A stretch of 64,000 nucleotides of DNA from Protonemura montana (taxonomy: Eukaryota; Arthropoda; Insecta; Plecoptera; Nemouridae), in NCBI GenBank assembly GCA_947568835.1, contig OX387607.1, positions 3,348,001 through 3,412,000 on the forward strand, given 5' to 3'. Both the position numbers and the translations under genes were made by a program. Of the stretch, positions 55,423 to 64,000 are shown one piece after another; the stretch's first letter is position 1, and each line of letters starts with the position of its first letter. Under the pieces are notes generated by a model that had not been told where the DNA came from, did not search any database, and worked only from the letters and a program-made list of their open reading frames with translations.

Positions 55423-58400
55423 TCACTTTTTGTTCAGCAACTCCTGGATTTCAACCAGAGACCGTCCCTTGGTTTCCGGCAACAGGAAGAAGACGAACAC
55501 GTCGGCGATGAGACAGAAAACGGCAAATCCCCAGAAGGCAACGTGCGGGTGAAGGGCTTCGACGATGTTCGGGAAGAACTTGGTGATCAGGAAACCGAGC
55601 AGCCAGCAGAACGACGCCGTCGATGCCGTGGCCAGACTCTTGATGTTCGACGGCAGGATCTCGCCCACGACGGCCCAAGGTAACGGGCCGAAACCTGTAG
55701 ATAGGCGTACACAAAGGAATGTCAACACGTTTTTCTGGTTCTTCGACTAGAAAGTTAAATGAGTGTATTCGATGCTGACCGATTGAGTAGACTGCGATGT
55801 AGGCAACAAGGGAGAGGATGGGAAGCCAACCGACTGCGCTTAGATCCGAATTATTCACATCCTTCAGGTAGAAGTATAGACCCAGGACGAACTGGAAACA
55901 ACACGTTCAAATTTGTGATTGGCATAAAAGCGTTTTACGAATGGAAACACACGTGATTTTCTCAGATTAGTTCAAAACTTTGTCGGCATTGGAACAAATC
56001 AGCTGTGTTCCGGTGAATGTAAAGCACTTAGAGAAAAGTATTCCGTTCTCCTCGTAGGCGAAGAGCTAGGTCTCTGACACTCTCAAGGTAGTGCCCGCTT
56101 ACCTGCGCGATGGCCATGCCCGTTGCAGAGATGAAAAGCAAGACCCGGCGACCGAGTCGTTCCACAAGCAGGGGCGTGGAGAAAGCCGATAACATCATCA
56201 CGGTGCCCACGATGATGGTAGAGACGTCACTGGAGATGTCGCTGCCCGAAAGCTGCACAAACCCCCGCATTCAATTTCAAACTAAAATGTGTTGTCAATC
56301 TATCAGATGTGATTCAACACACAGAATCTGAGTTTAAAGTGATTTTTGAAACCTAAAATATCATAATTGACCAATTAAACGAATTCATCAATGAAGAAAA
56401 CCGCCTCTTGACCGATATTTCTAAAGTCCAAAGACCTACCAGACCAGCAACAATTAGATATGTATGTTTCTTTGTCGAAACCCTATCTAACTTTGTAGTT
56501 CCTACCACATGACACGACCATCAAACGCAATATAACACTCAATTGCAAACCTTTTACCAGCAAGGTACCAAAGTCCAACAGTGCAAACTTCCAAAGCTAT
56601 AACAGCTGTCCTTCTGTCCAGCACGACCTTCCTCTTGGTCTTGGTCCTTACGTCGAAGATGGTTGTGCTGTAGAAAAGGATGGCGTTGATCCCGCTGAAC
56701 TGCTGGAAGCCGACGAGTCCCCATGAGAGGTACATCGCCTTGACGTTGCCCCTAGTGGCGAAGAGGTCCTTGATGGAGCCAGAGTTCTTTGCCGACTCTT
56801 CAACAGAATCCTGCGAGCACAAGACGGAAGGTTGTGCAACAGGTTCGATGGCAGGTTTACGATAGCATGGTCGTTGGTGGAAGGATAACCAGTGATTCCA
56901 GACCAAGTTTTGCAGTGCTACCTGACCGAGCCATTATTTATAAAATGCCACAAATTGAGTACCTATCACTAGAATAAAAATGTATTTGAAAATTGCTATA
57001 TTTTCAAATTTCCTTCTCTACTTGCCAAAACGACCCTTAAAAAAATGCACTTTACCTACAACTCATTTCAGGACGATAAACGAGATAAATTAAATATATC
57101 TTTGAAAAAAAAATTACCTATACGGCCAGCTTTTTTTCTGCAAAATTTGTGGTCTGTTTCTGGTACTTTCCCAATAAGAGCTGATTATTTAAATCAACTT
57201 TTTCAAGACGAAACACCAACATCCTCAAAGTTTATACAATTGTACAAGCAAGGTGCCTAGGAAACTGAGTTTGAATTGCACCTATCTATGAAATTTCGCT
57301 AAGAAGCCAGTGGGATATGGTAAGTTCAACAAGAATATTGTAGGATAATTTTGCCGTCATGGTTGTATGCATTGAAGCCAAGGTATAACGCCTCACCCAT
57401 TGCCAGAGAGAGTATTTTGAAAGACCGAATATTCGGATTACAGTATATTTACCTTCATCATGTCCAACTCGGTGCTGACGGCATCCCTTGTAGATCCTCG
57501 CAGCCAGGCGAGTGACTTGGCTGCTTCTTCATGGCGTCCTCGAGCCAGAAGGTAGTACGGCGACTCGGGCATGAAGAAGAACGTGATAGCAAATATCACA
57601 GGGATGACCAACGATGCCAGTGCCAGTGCTAGGTAGGAGACCCACGGACCAATCACGTACTCGTACAGGAAGCCGACGGTGATGAGGGCGTTTAGCATTG
57701 AGCCCATCGCCCCCCGGATGCTATCCTGAGGACCGAGAGGAGTGGTTTTCGGAACCGAATCGAAAACAGAATTGAAACTCTACAGAACGACAGCAGAAAG
57801 TAGAAAAATGCCTCTTCAACTGGTATGTCGTAATTTCCGGTATTATGGTTGAACTAATGAGGGAATGTCCCTACCTACAATGTCCCGTCAGACAAGGTTT
57901 TTCCATTTTCACAACTTCTAGTTTAAGTTGTAGTTAACAAACAACCGCCATGTCAATTTCCTATCATATAATCCCACTCACACAGAAATTAATGGATTTC
58001 GTAAAACCAGAAGAAAAAAAACTTCAGTGATAAATACTCCATGGTCACAGTCAATAAGTTTTAAACAGGATATGGTAAAGTAAAACTGATTACAGGAAAT
58101 ATATTTGTGGAAACAGTCAAAAAGTCGTAATGAAAACAAATTTAGGGTTGAAGAGACGACCCAGCGTTAAAATTTTTAGCATCCTAAGTGATTTAACCCC
58201 GAGGTTCAGACCCGTTGGCTCCACATTAGGAAGTACCTCACAGTCACCTCAATAAAAAAAAACCCTCCTAAATATCCATTGTAACCATAACCACTAACTT
58301 TTGTCTGAGCAGGCTGGGACCCTTAAATCACATTCCCTTCTCTATTTTCACCCCTAAGACGTTTAAACCTTCAGATTTCCCTTCGAATAACCACAGCGTA

Positions 58401-59508
58401 CCTGTGAGATCTCCCCGACGTACATCGGAGCGACGGCAAAAACCGCACCTAATGCGACGCCACCCACAACTCGCGCGGCGTAGATCATCGCCACGGATTG
58501 GGCGCCGGCAATAAGTGCCCAGGAGAGTACGAAGGGCACTGCAAGACCTAGCATGGTCCATCGACGTCCTATGCGATCTGCAAGGATGCCGGCAGGAATT
58601 GGTCCAATGGCAGCGCCCAAGGCGGCTAGTGATCCGATCCATGAGCCCTGTTCGGAGGTGACGTAGATGTAGGCGTCTTCTTTTTCTAGTTTAGGTAGTG
58701 TAGGCGATGTCCAGCCGAGGATGCAGCCGGCAGTGAGGGTGGCCAGATTCACTGCCGAGGACACAGAGTGTTACTTTATAGATAATGGGACGATTTTTCA
58801 GTGGTCCTTTAAGGATTTAACATTCCTATAATTTTTTATTTGCTTTGTAAAAGCTAATGGTAAAAGCTAATAAAACGATGTTTTGTTTCTTAACGGTCTG
58901 TTAATTACTTATGGTGCCGTTTGTATGATTTTATGATCTAAGATAAAGAGCCGTCGTTTGTCCCATTGTTTTGAGTATAGACAAAATCGACCATCTCAAC
59001 ACCAAAACTGCCCGTAAAATGATAAAATGTGACAAATCAGCAATTGGGCTAAAAAAATAAAAAATTAGCTTTATCATTTTGATTGTCTGATCTCATGCAA
59101 AGTAAAAGTTACAGAATAGAGCCCTAAATCTCGACGTATCTTTACACAAGTCTTCGGTTCAGTGTAAACGACCAAATTTAGGTATCCTGAAATCCCCTCA
59201 AATAATAATAATAATAATAATAAATTGTACTGTCCGGAGATCAAAGTCGATATAAGATAGTGATCTATCAATACATCACAAATTTGCTGCATCACATAGT
59301 GCAAAATTTAGAATACATTTTAAGAATACAACAAGTATATAAATCCTTCCCGGCCTGTGCCAAGAAATCGTCAATAGAATAAAACGGAAATCTACAAACC
59401 AATGCAGCTGGCCAGGATCTGCTTCGACTTGGTTCCCGTCTTCTCTGCCATCGCCTCGAAGCTGTAAGTCTTGCTCGTAACGTCGTCGTCTTCGTGCTGC
59501 CTCTCCAT
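55423..59508 (-). CDS. SLC2-family facilitated sugar (trehalose) transporter, Tret1-like
   Basis: A 12-TM plasma-membrane sugar transporter of the insect Tret1 group. Exons 5' to 3': 59508-59400, 58751-58402, 57725-57453, 56810-56652, 56252-56103, 55891-55780 and 55694-55423; 474 residues, all phases fit. Hallmarks in order: CILGWTSPTLPKLE (TM1), DRIGRR, RVVGG, PESPYYLLARGR, QQFSGINAILFYS (TM7), ERLGRR, GPLPWAVVGEILPS (TM10-11) and PETKGRS before the C-terminus. The N-terminus (MERQHEDDDVTSK) is short and acidic, as usual in this group. Trehalose as substrate is inferred from the family; many Tret1-like proteins carry other sugars. A probable second SLC2 gene starts head-to-head at 62404. Confidence 0.95.
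59201..59223. repeat. (AAT)n microsatellite
   Basis: About seven AAT units in a row within the first intron of the SLC2 gene. Confidence 0.8.
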
Positions 59509-59849
59509 GGACACCGGCGTCGGTCTGTCAAGCGAAACAGCGAGGTACACTGAATGATGTGACACTCTCTGGTCCGCTATCTACGCCGGTCATCCACTCG
59601 AGTTCACATCTGATTGCAGCCGTTGTCTTATCGCCTTCGGTCGGCCAACAGAGCCAGGAATTCCTGCGATGGCTCGGAGGGACGAAGTCATTCACTGCCA
59701 GCGTGTTTTTCTTGAGGTATCTGTGGTGGAGGGTTAAAAGATGGGGACATCTGAGAGAAGAGAGATCGCCGATTGAGCCGTGCCATATGCAGTGAATGAA
59801 TTATATTAACATATATACCATAAGCATGATGGGGCTTGGACTCACGTCT

Positions 59850-60100
59850 ACTTTAACAAAAATTATCAGAAATTTCAAAAAAAGGAATCTTAATCTGGAC
59901 TTTTGAATGCTAACTGGAAAATTATATTCCCGGATTATCGTAACTTGTATAATGTTTGCTTTTTCAAGAGTGAAAGCTTAGAGAAGTGAAAGCTGAAAGC
60001 TAAGTGAAAGCCTCATTCCATGGTAAAAGCTTTTGTTTAATTATTACCGAAAATCAGGACAAATTTGCTTGAGTAGCATTCAAAAACCTTGTTTGTAAAT
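59850..60100. repeat. Penelope-like element ends in inverted arrangement, degraded
   Basis: The left part (CTTTTGAATGCTAACTGG, ATTCCCGGATTATCGTAAC) and the right part (AAATTTGCTTGAGTAGCATTC then AAAAACC) are reverse-oriented versions of the same element end. This is the same arrangement as the better preserved pair at 63134-63329. Confidence 0.55.
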
Positions 60101-61329
60101 TAAATTAAAAAAAATATATGCATATTATTAGCATAAACAATCGGGGTTTGTTATGTTATTTTGTATACTGTACAGGAAGCCAATTACAGGAAGCACTTTC
60201 AGAAAGGTTTTATGCGTCCTCGAAGGAGAATGAACTCTCCAAATCAATTGACGAAGAAAGAAGGCTTACATTTTTCACAACATAGTAACCAGTGCATGTG
60301 TATGGCATGGCCACTCGCCCAATCCGAAGTGACGCTTCCCTACAGAACATTTCAATGTCAAGTATCCTGAACACTCCAACCCCTTAACAGCGCCTATTTT
60401 AGAGGCTAGGTTTTTAGTAGAGGGTCATGAGTTCGAGCTCGGTGTTTGGCTTTGTGGTCTTTCAAAGTGAAGGAAAGCAATTAAGAATAAAACCATCTGC
60501 GACCACTTGTTCAAGCCGTGTTAAAAAGTAGGAAGCAATTGCAATGTTGTTGTTGATATTGCTGATACGTTTTTTCAAAAGGACACTCAAGCATTACAGT
60601 GATTTCTTCTAGCCGAGTGGCATTTAAGAGATAAGACGAGATATTTCTTATCAGAAATCAGCTATTAAAGGGCTACAATTACTGGTAATATCGGTATCAT
60701 GCTGTAGACAAGCCTGATAAAGCGATTTAGGAACAGATAGTTTGAAGTAGTTTACTGCCACATCATTATTATTACAGTAATCACTTGTATGTAATCAAAT
60801 CGTGAGCTCTGATAGGATTAGATCTTTTATTTAGGATCACTCTGGCGAGCTTGGAGGTACATTCCACATTATGCAGGTCTCAAAGTCTCAGAAGACACAA
60901 TTCCAGTCATGGTTAGCATTTAGTTTCTGTTTATTTACAAATAAAGTTCGGATTCGGATTAAGGATTTCCAAAAGTTTCCAACTTGAATGATTGTCCGAG
61001 TAACGACTTTGGACCAGGCTGATTCTTTCGAGGGTCCTTTTGACCATCTAGCTCGGACCGCTCCCTTCCTTGTGAATCACATCCCATTGTAGAAATTCGA
61101 TCGCAAGATAACCAGTATCCGACTCGTCTGTCAATATTTAAACGTAGCTTAAGCGATGACTCCTATTTGCATACTTTGACCAATCATATGTATCGGAACG
61201 TTCTGGATCTCCTTTATCTGCACGCCACGTCGTCTCTTGCACGTGGCCATATGTGTAACTCTATCGGTGCACAGAAAGACTAACAACGCCCCGCCGAACG
61301 TCACGAGGTCGTCGATCGTCCTTATCACT

Positions 61330-61343
61330 CCCCCCCCCCCCCC
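61330..61343. repeat. Poly-C tract (14 C)
   Basis: An uninterrupted run of 14 C in the spacer upstream of the SLC2-type exon at 62404; prone to slippage and assembly error. Confidence 0.85.
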
Positions 61344-61794
61344 TCAAGTCCCCAAGGGAGGCTCGCTCTTGGCCCAGAGCGATAACGCGAGGATCGAGTC
61401 GACTAAGCGAGTTAAATGTCCGGCCCATACGTCACAGCTGGGCAGACTCTGTTCTTGGGCTTGACAGTTGCTGGTGTCGATTTGAAATGGTCAAAAAACT
61501 TAACGACTCTTTAACGTAACTAACGGCTCTTTCCAAGGTCAGTGTCCACACCATTTCGATTCTTCGCAGTGCTATATGATATATATATATATCTATAAAT
61601 ATATATAATTCGAAATACCAACTTCCCGCACAACACTTTTTTTCTTGTTAAGCCACTCTAGCAAACAAACTGCTGCTTGCTAGGAGGGGTAGGAAACCAG
61701 TAAGGGATTGGGCAAGAAAAGTGAATTATCCCATTTAAATAGAGAAGCTATCCCAGCATTTACATGTAGTAGTGGCGGTAAATAACGAGAACAG

Positions 61795-61880
61795 ACAGAA
61801 CACCTAGCCGCCTGTATCGAACCTGGTACCTCGCGAATGTAAGACCACTGGCTCTGATTACACAACAGCGCCCGTTCAGG
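61795..61880 (-). repeat. tRNA-derived SINE fragment
   Basis: The minus strand reads GTAATCAGAGCCAGTGGTC, TTACATTCGCGAGGTACCAG and GTTCGATAC, resembling a tRNA anticodon-to-T-arm region with a B box. The acceptor stem is not preserved, so it is a SINE or pseudogene relic. Confidence 0.45.
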
Positions 61881-62403
61881 TATATGATTAAAAGTTGCGC
61901 AGGTGAGTACATTCCAGAGTACAGGGTAAAAACCCCTTCTATTCTCTCAGCATCGGCACATATCTCCGTGACCCTGGAGGAGCGTGCAGTGATAAGTGAC
62001 GCCGTTGACGGCGACCCCTAACCCTTTGGCCGTCATCCGAGAGACGTCAAGTTCGAGCTATCGCTCATTGGGGTCGCCGCGGGTCAACCCTGGTTGGTCG
62101 GATGTCAGCAAACACAAGTCTCAGTTCGACTTCGTCTCGCTTGTACCATGGGTCGCTTCATCGGTGGAGTTCTCTAAGCGTCGTTGGTGGACGTCAGCCA
62201 CCGTCAGGTCTTGCTGAAGGCTCTCTAAAACAGACTGCATACATTGCCTTTCTTTGCCAAGGACATTTCTGGTCGCTTGCGTTCTTGATAACCTCAACTC
62301 TATTCCGTTGGAAGAGTAATTAAAGCGGTTCAATTCAACACTAACTTCCTGGGCGCCGTTAATGCACTGATCTCGCTCGAAAAGAGACACCGACGCCACC
62401 ACC

Positions 62404-62515
62404 ATGTCAGCGTCGCTTCGCGCGCTCCACGAGGAGCACAGCCGGACACAGCTCACCGTCGCGACGCCCGGCGTCGGCACCAGTCGCTGGCCGCAAGTGC
62501 TGGCTGCTGTACTTG
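62404..62515 (+). CDS. Probable first exon of a second SLC2-type sugar transporter (partial)
   Basis: An ATG in good context (GCCACCACCATG) opens 37 codons and one base before a CTTG|GTGGGT donor. The encoded end (TSRWPQVLAAVL) matches in position and phase the first exon of the neighbouring Tret1-like gene (TKSKQILASCI, also phase 1), just before TM1. No TM1 exon was found before the window ends at 64000, so the rest would lie beyond. Short length makes this tentative. If real, the two transporters are divergent paralogues 2.9 kb apart. Confidence 0.5.
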
Positions 62516-62889
62516 GTGGGTACCACGATGTTAAGCAGGGGCAAGGCGTTTTGACGATGTGCTCATGACGATGAACCGAATTTGGGCGAGGTGGGACTCG
62601 TCAGGTTACGGAAACATACCATGCCTAAATTGCCAAGCAATGTTTTGAATTTCAAGAACATTTAAGGGCTGGGTCTATCATGCTCAATCCCAATTGGTTT
62701 TCTCAAGTGCTGGCTTAACATGGACTAAAGTACAATGTCTGAATAAAAATATATCTGCCAGGTATAACTGACCTCCAAGATCACAGCCAATCAGATAGTG
62801 CAACCTGCAGCTTTCTTTTCATCCAGACATTGTTGATCGGGACACTTACAGATCTTGGAGGATCATTGTCAACAAACTAATATTAGAAT

Positions 62890-63060
62890 AAGTTCGTTGT
62901 GGGTGAGGTCCAAGTTTAGATCCTGGTGACCAGCCATTCTGGTTTTAATCCCCGGTTAATTTCCACGACCACACCCGGCAAATTCTGAAATATTTTTTTT
63001 ACCACAGGGCAAGGCCATTTCTCTCCCTACTCCCGCACCAAGCGCCTTATTGATTGGCAA
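62890..63060 (+). repeat. tRNA-derived SINE, arthropod-type body
   Basis: A B-box-like AAGTTTAGATCCTGG is followed by CTGGTTTTAATCCCCGG, ACCACACCCGGCAAATTCTG and AGGGCAAGGCCATTTC. From memory this order resembles the 3' body of SINEs common in insects (CAGGCAAATGC .. AAGGCCACGGCC). The copy is diverged and has a poly-T insertion. Confidence 0.45.
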
Positions 63061-63090
63061 GTGGCATCCTAGAGAAAAACAATCTAATTA

Positions 63091-63329
63091 TGGTTTTAAG
63101 ACTCATGTCTACTTGATTTATCCTTAGCACTAGTTTTAACAAAAACTATTTGAACTGGGTTTTGAATGCTAAGTAAAGGACAACTAAATTTCACGAAGTT
63201 TCGTAACGTGTTATAGCTACTTCTTCCCTAACCCTTGAAGAAGTAACTAGTACATGTTACGAAACGTCGGGAAATTTAGTTGTCCTCTACTTAGCATTCA
63301 AAACCCATTTCAAATAGTTTTTGTTAAAA
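63091..63329. repeat. Penelope-like element ends as a near-perfect inverted pair, with ribozyme-like motif
   Basis: Arms 63134-63226 and 63238-63329 are inverted copies of the element end, roughly 85 percent matching, around an 11-base centre. The right arm carries the hammerhead-like motif on the plus strand: CCC and core at 63232-63241, stem II GTAAC/GTTAC at 63243-63260, GAAAC at 63261-63265 and the GTC triplet at 63266-63268. The left outer flank (GGTTTTAAGACTCATGTC) is shared with the copy at 31221. No coding part is present. Confidence 0.7.
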
Positions 63330-64000
63330 ACAATATAATGTTTTCTATGTTATGAAATTGCATCAGCGAAGCCAAGGATTTCGGTGCACTTGCTTTGATG
63401 CTAGTGCTCGGACATAAGACGTTGCATTCCAACTCACGAGCACAGATTTTTGCCTCACAGCTCAAGTGCACTTGATAAATTGCGCGTCGATTAGCGATCT
63501 CAGAGAAAAAGATTTTTTTACCTCACCGCATTGTCGCAATCGTCGCGTTTTGTTATCAAATTTCTCAGGCTGGGCACCAAGTGACTCGATGCTACCCGCA
63601 GTGCACTCTTTTCAGCCATTTAAGTACAGTATTTTCTCGATACGAACCACCATTACAAATAGCTATCATGGATGAATGTTTCTTTTCCCGAAAACATCCA
63701 CTAGACCACCTTGAAATGGTGCGTAAGGATAACGGCCTTCGAGCGGGGGCTGGAACAAAAAGTTATTACCTCCTACCATCTTTCCGAGCCACTCAGCCCA
63801 CTAGAGACCTAGAGTCTCAGTGTCTAGAGACTCTGGATTGGGACTCGGCGGAATAAAAGAGGGGTTTGCCATCGTCCCGAGTCGCCGACAAAAATGTCGG
63901 ATGTCGGATGTCGGTACAGCTCGTTGGCGCCCTTCCTATCTGCCCGATAGACTTAGGTCAAGGTCACAGCAAGAAGGTCACGCTGATGTAGCGGGTGAAC

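Larger units (their letters stand above)
59509..62403. other. Spacer between two divergent SLC2-type genes
   Basis: It should hold both promoters. I see an inverted Penelope-like end pair (59850-60100), a tRNA-like relic near 60385-60470, a poly-C tract (61330-61343), a TA-rich microsatellite (61576-61592) and a tRNA-derived SINE fragment (61795-61880). CpG content rises at 61220-61450 and 61960-62220. No conserved coding segment was recognised. Confidence 0.4.
62516..64000. other. Presumed intron of the second SLC2-type gene
   Basis: No SLC2 exon was recognised here. The stretch holds a tRNA-derived SINE relic (62890-63060) and the inverted Penelope-like ends (63091-63329). Short frames at 63466-63856 lack motifs and splice support. 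Confidence 0.4.

Noticed and set aside
60385-60470. tRNA-like words (TAGAGGCTAGG.., GAGTTCGAGCTC)
   Set aside because: No cloverleaf can be drawn; probably an old SINE fragment, too weak to classify.

Overview
The window is animal nuclear DNA with spliced genes. The gene set points to an arthropod or a close protostome relative: an insect-type Gprk2 kinase, bride-of-sevenless, a two-SRCR lysyl oxidase and Tret1-like sugar transporters. Several SINE remnants also look arthropod-type. I cannot name the species. Coding exons are GC-rich and CpG-rich, while introns and spacers are AT-rich. Exons were joined by hand from reading frame, splice sites, intron phase and family alignment; no transcript data were available.

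Layout. The 5' end of an IRF2BP-family gene runs off the left edge (1-143, minus). It is followed by about 12 kb with no gene I can recognise. That stretch alternates CpG-rich blocks with AT-rich DNA and holds six perfect TGACGTCA palindromes. A tRNA-Phe gene lies at 12336-12408 (minus). An unrecognised charged-protein gene (12768-14661, minus) and a possible small gene (16296-16821, minus) follow, then a tandem-repeat tract (17640-18075). Gprk2, a GRK4/5/6-type receptor kinase, fills 18285-28550 (minus, 12 coding positions). A two-SRCR lysyl oxidase (30393-37277, plus) is head-to-head with it. Then come boss (38195-47549, plus) and a divergent SLC18 vesicular-amine-transporter-like gene (49063-54794, plus). 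A Tret1-like SLC2 sugar transporter (55423-59508, minus) converges on the SLC18 gene. The first exon of what looks like a second SLC2 gene lies at 62404-62515 (plus).

Most striking observation: Gprk2 carries two alternative versions of the exon for the kinase C-tail, the active-site tether region. They lie at 21273-21413 and 20337-20474, share the same phase and cover the same protein segment. One is canonical and the other strongly diverged. This looks like a mutually exclusive exon pair that would give two kinase isoforms. Other points are an SLC18 paralogue lacking the TM11 aspartate, an unspliced-compatible in-frame intron in that gene, and a possible cassette exon in boss.

Repeats. A 5S rRNA-derived SINE family is scattered through introns and spacers, one copy with a doubled 5S head. 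Penelope-like element ends carry a hammerhead-ribozyme-like motif, and one copy keeps a GIY-YIG endonuclease fragment. tRNA-derived SINEs and a tRNA-like foldback element are also present. The genes are not an operon and share no single pathway, although several act in membrane signalling or transport.
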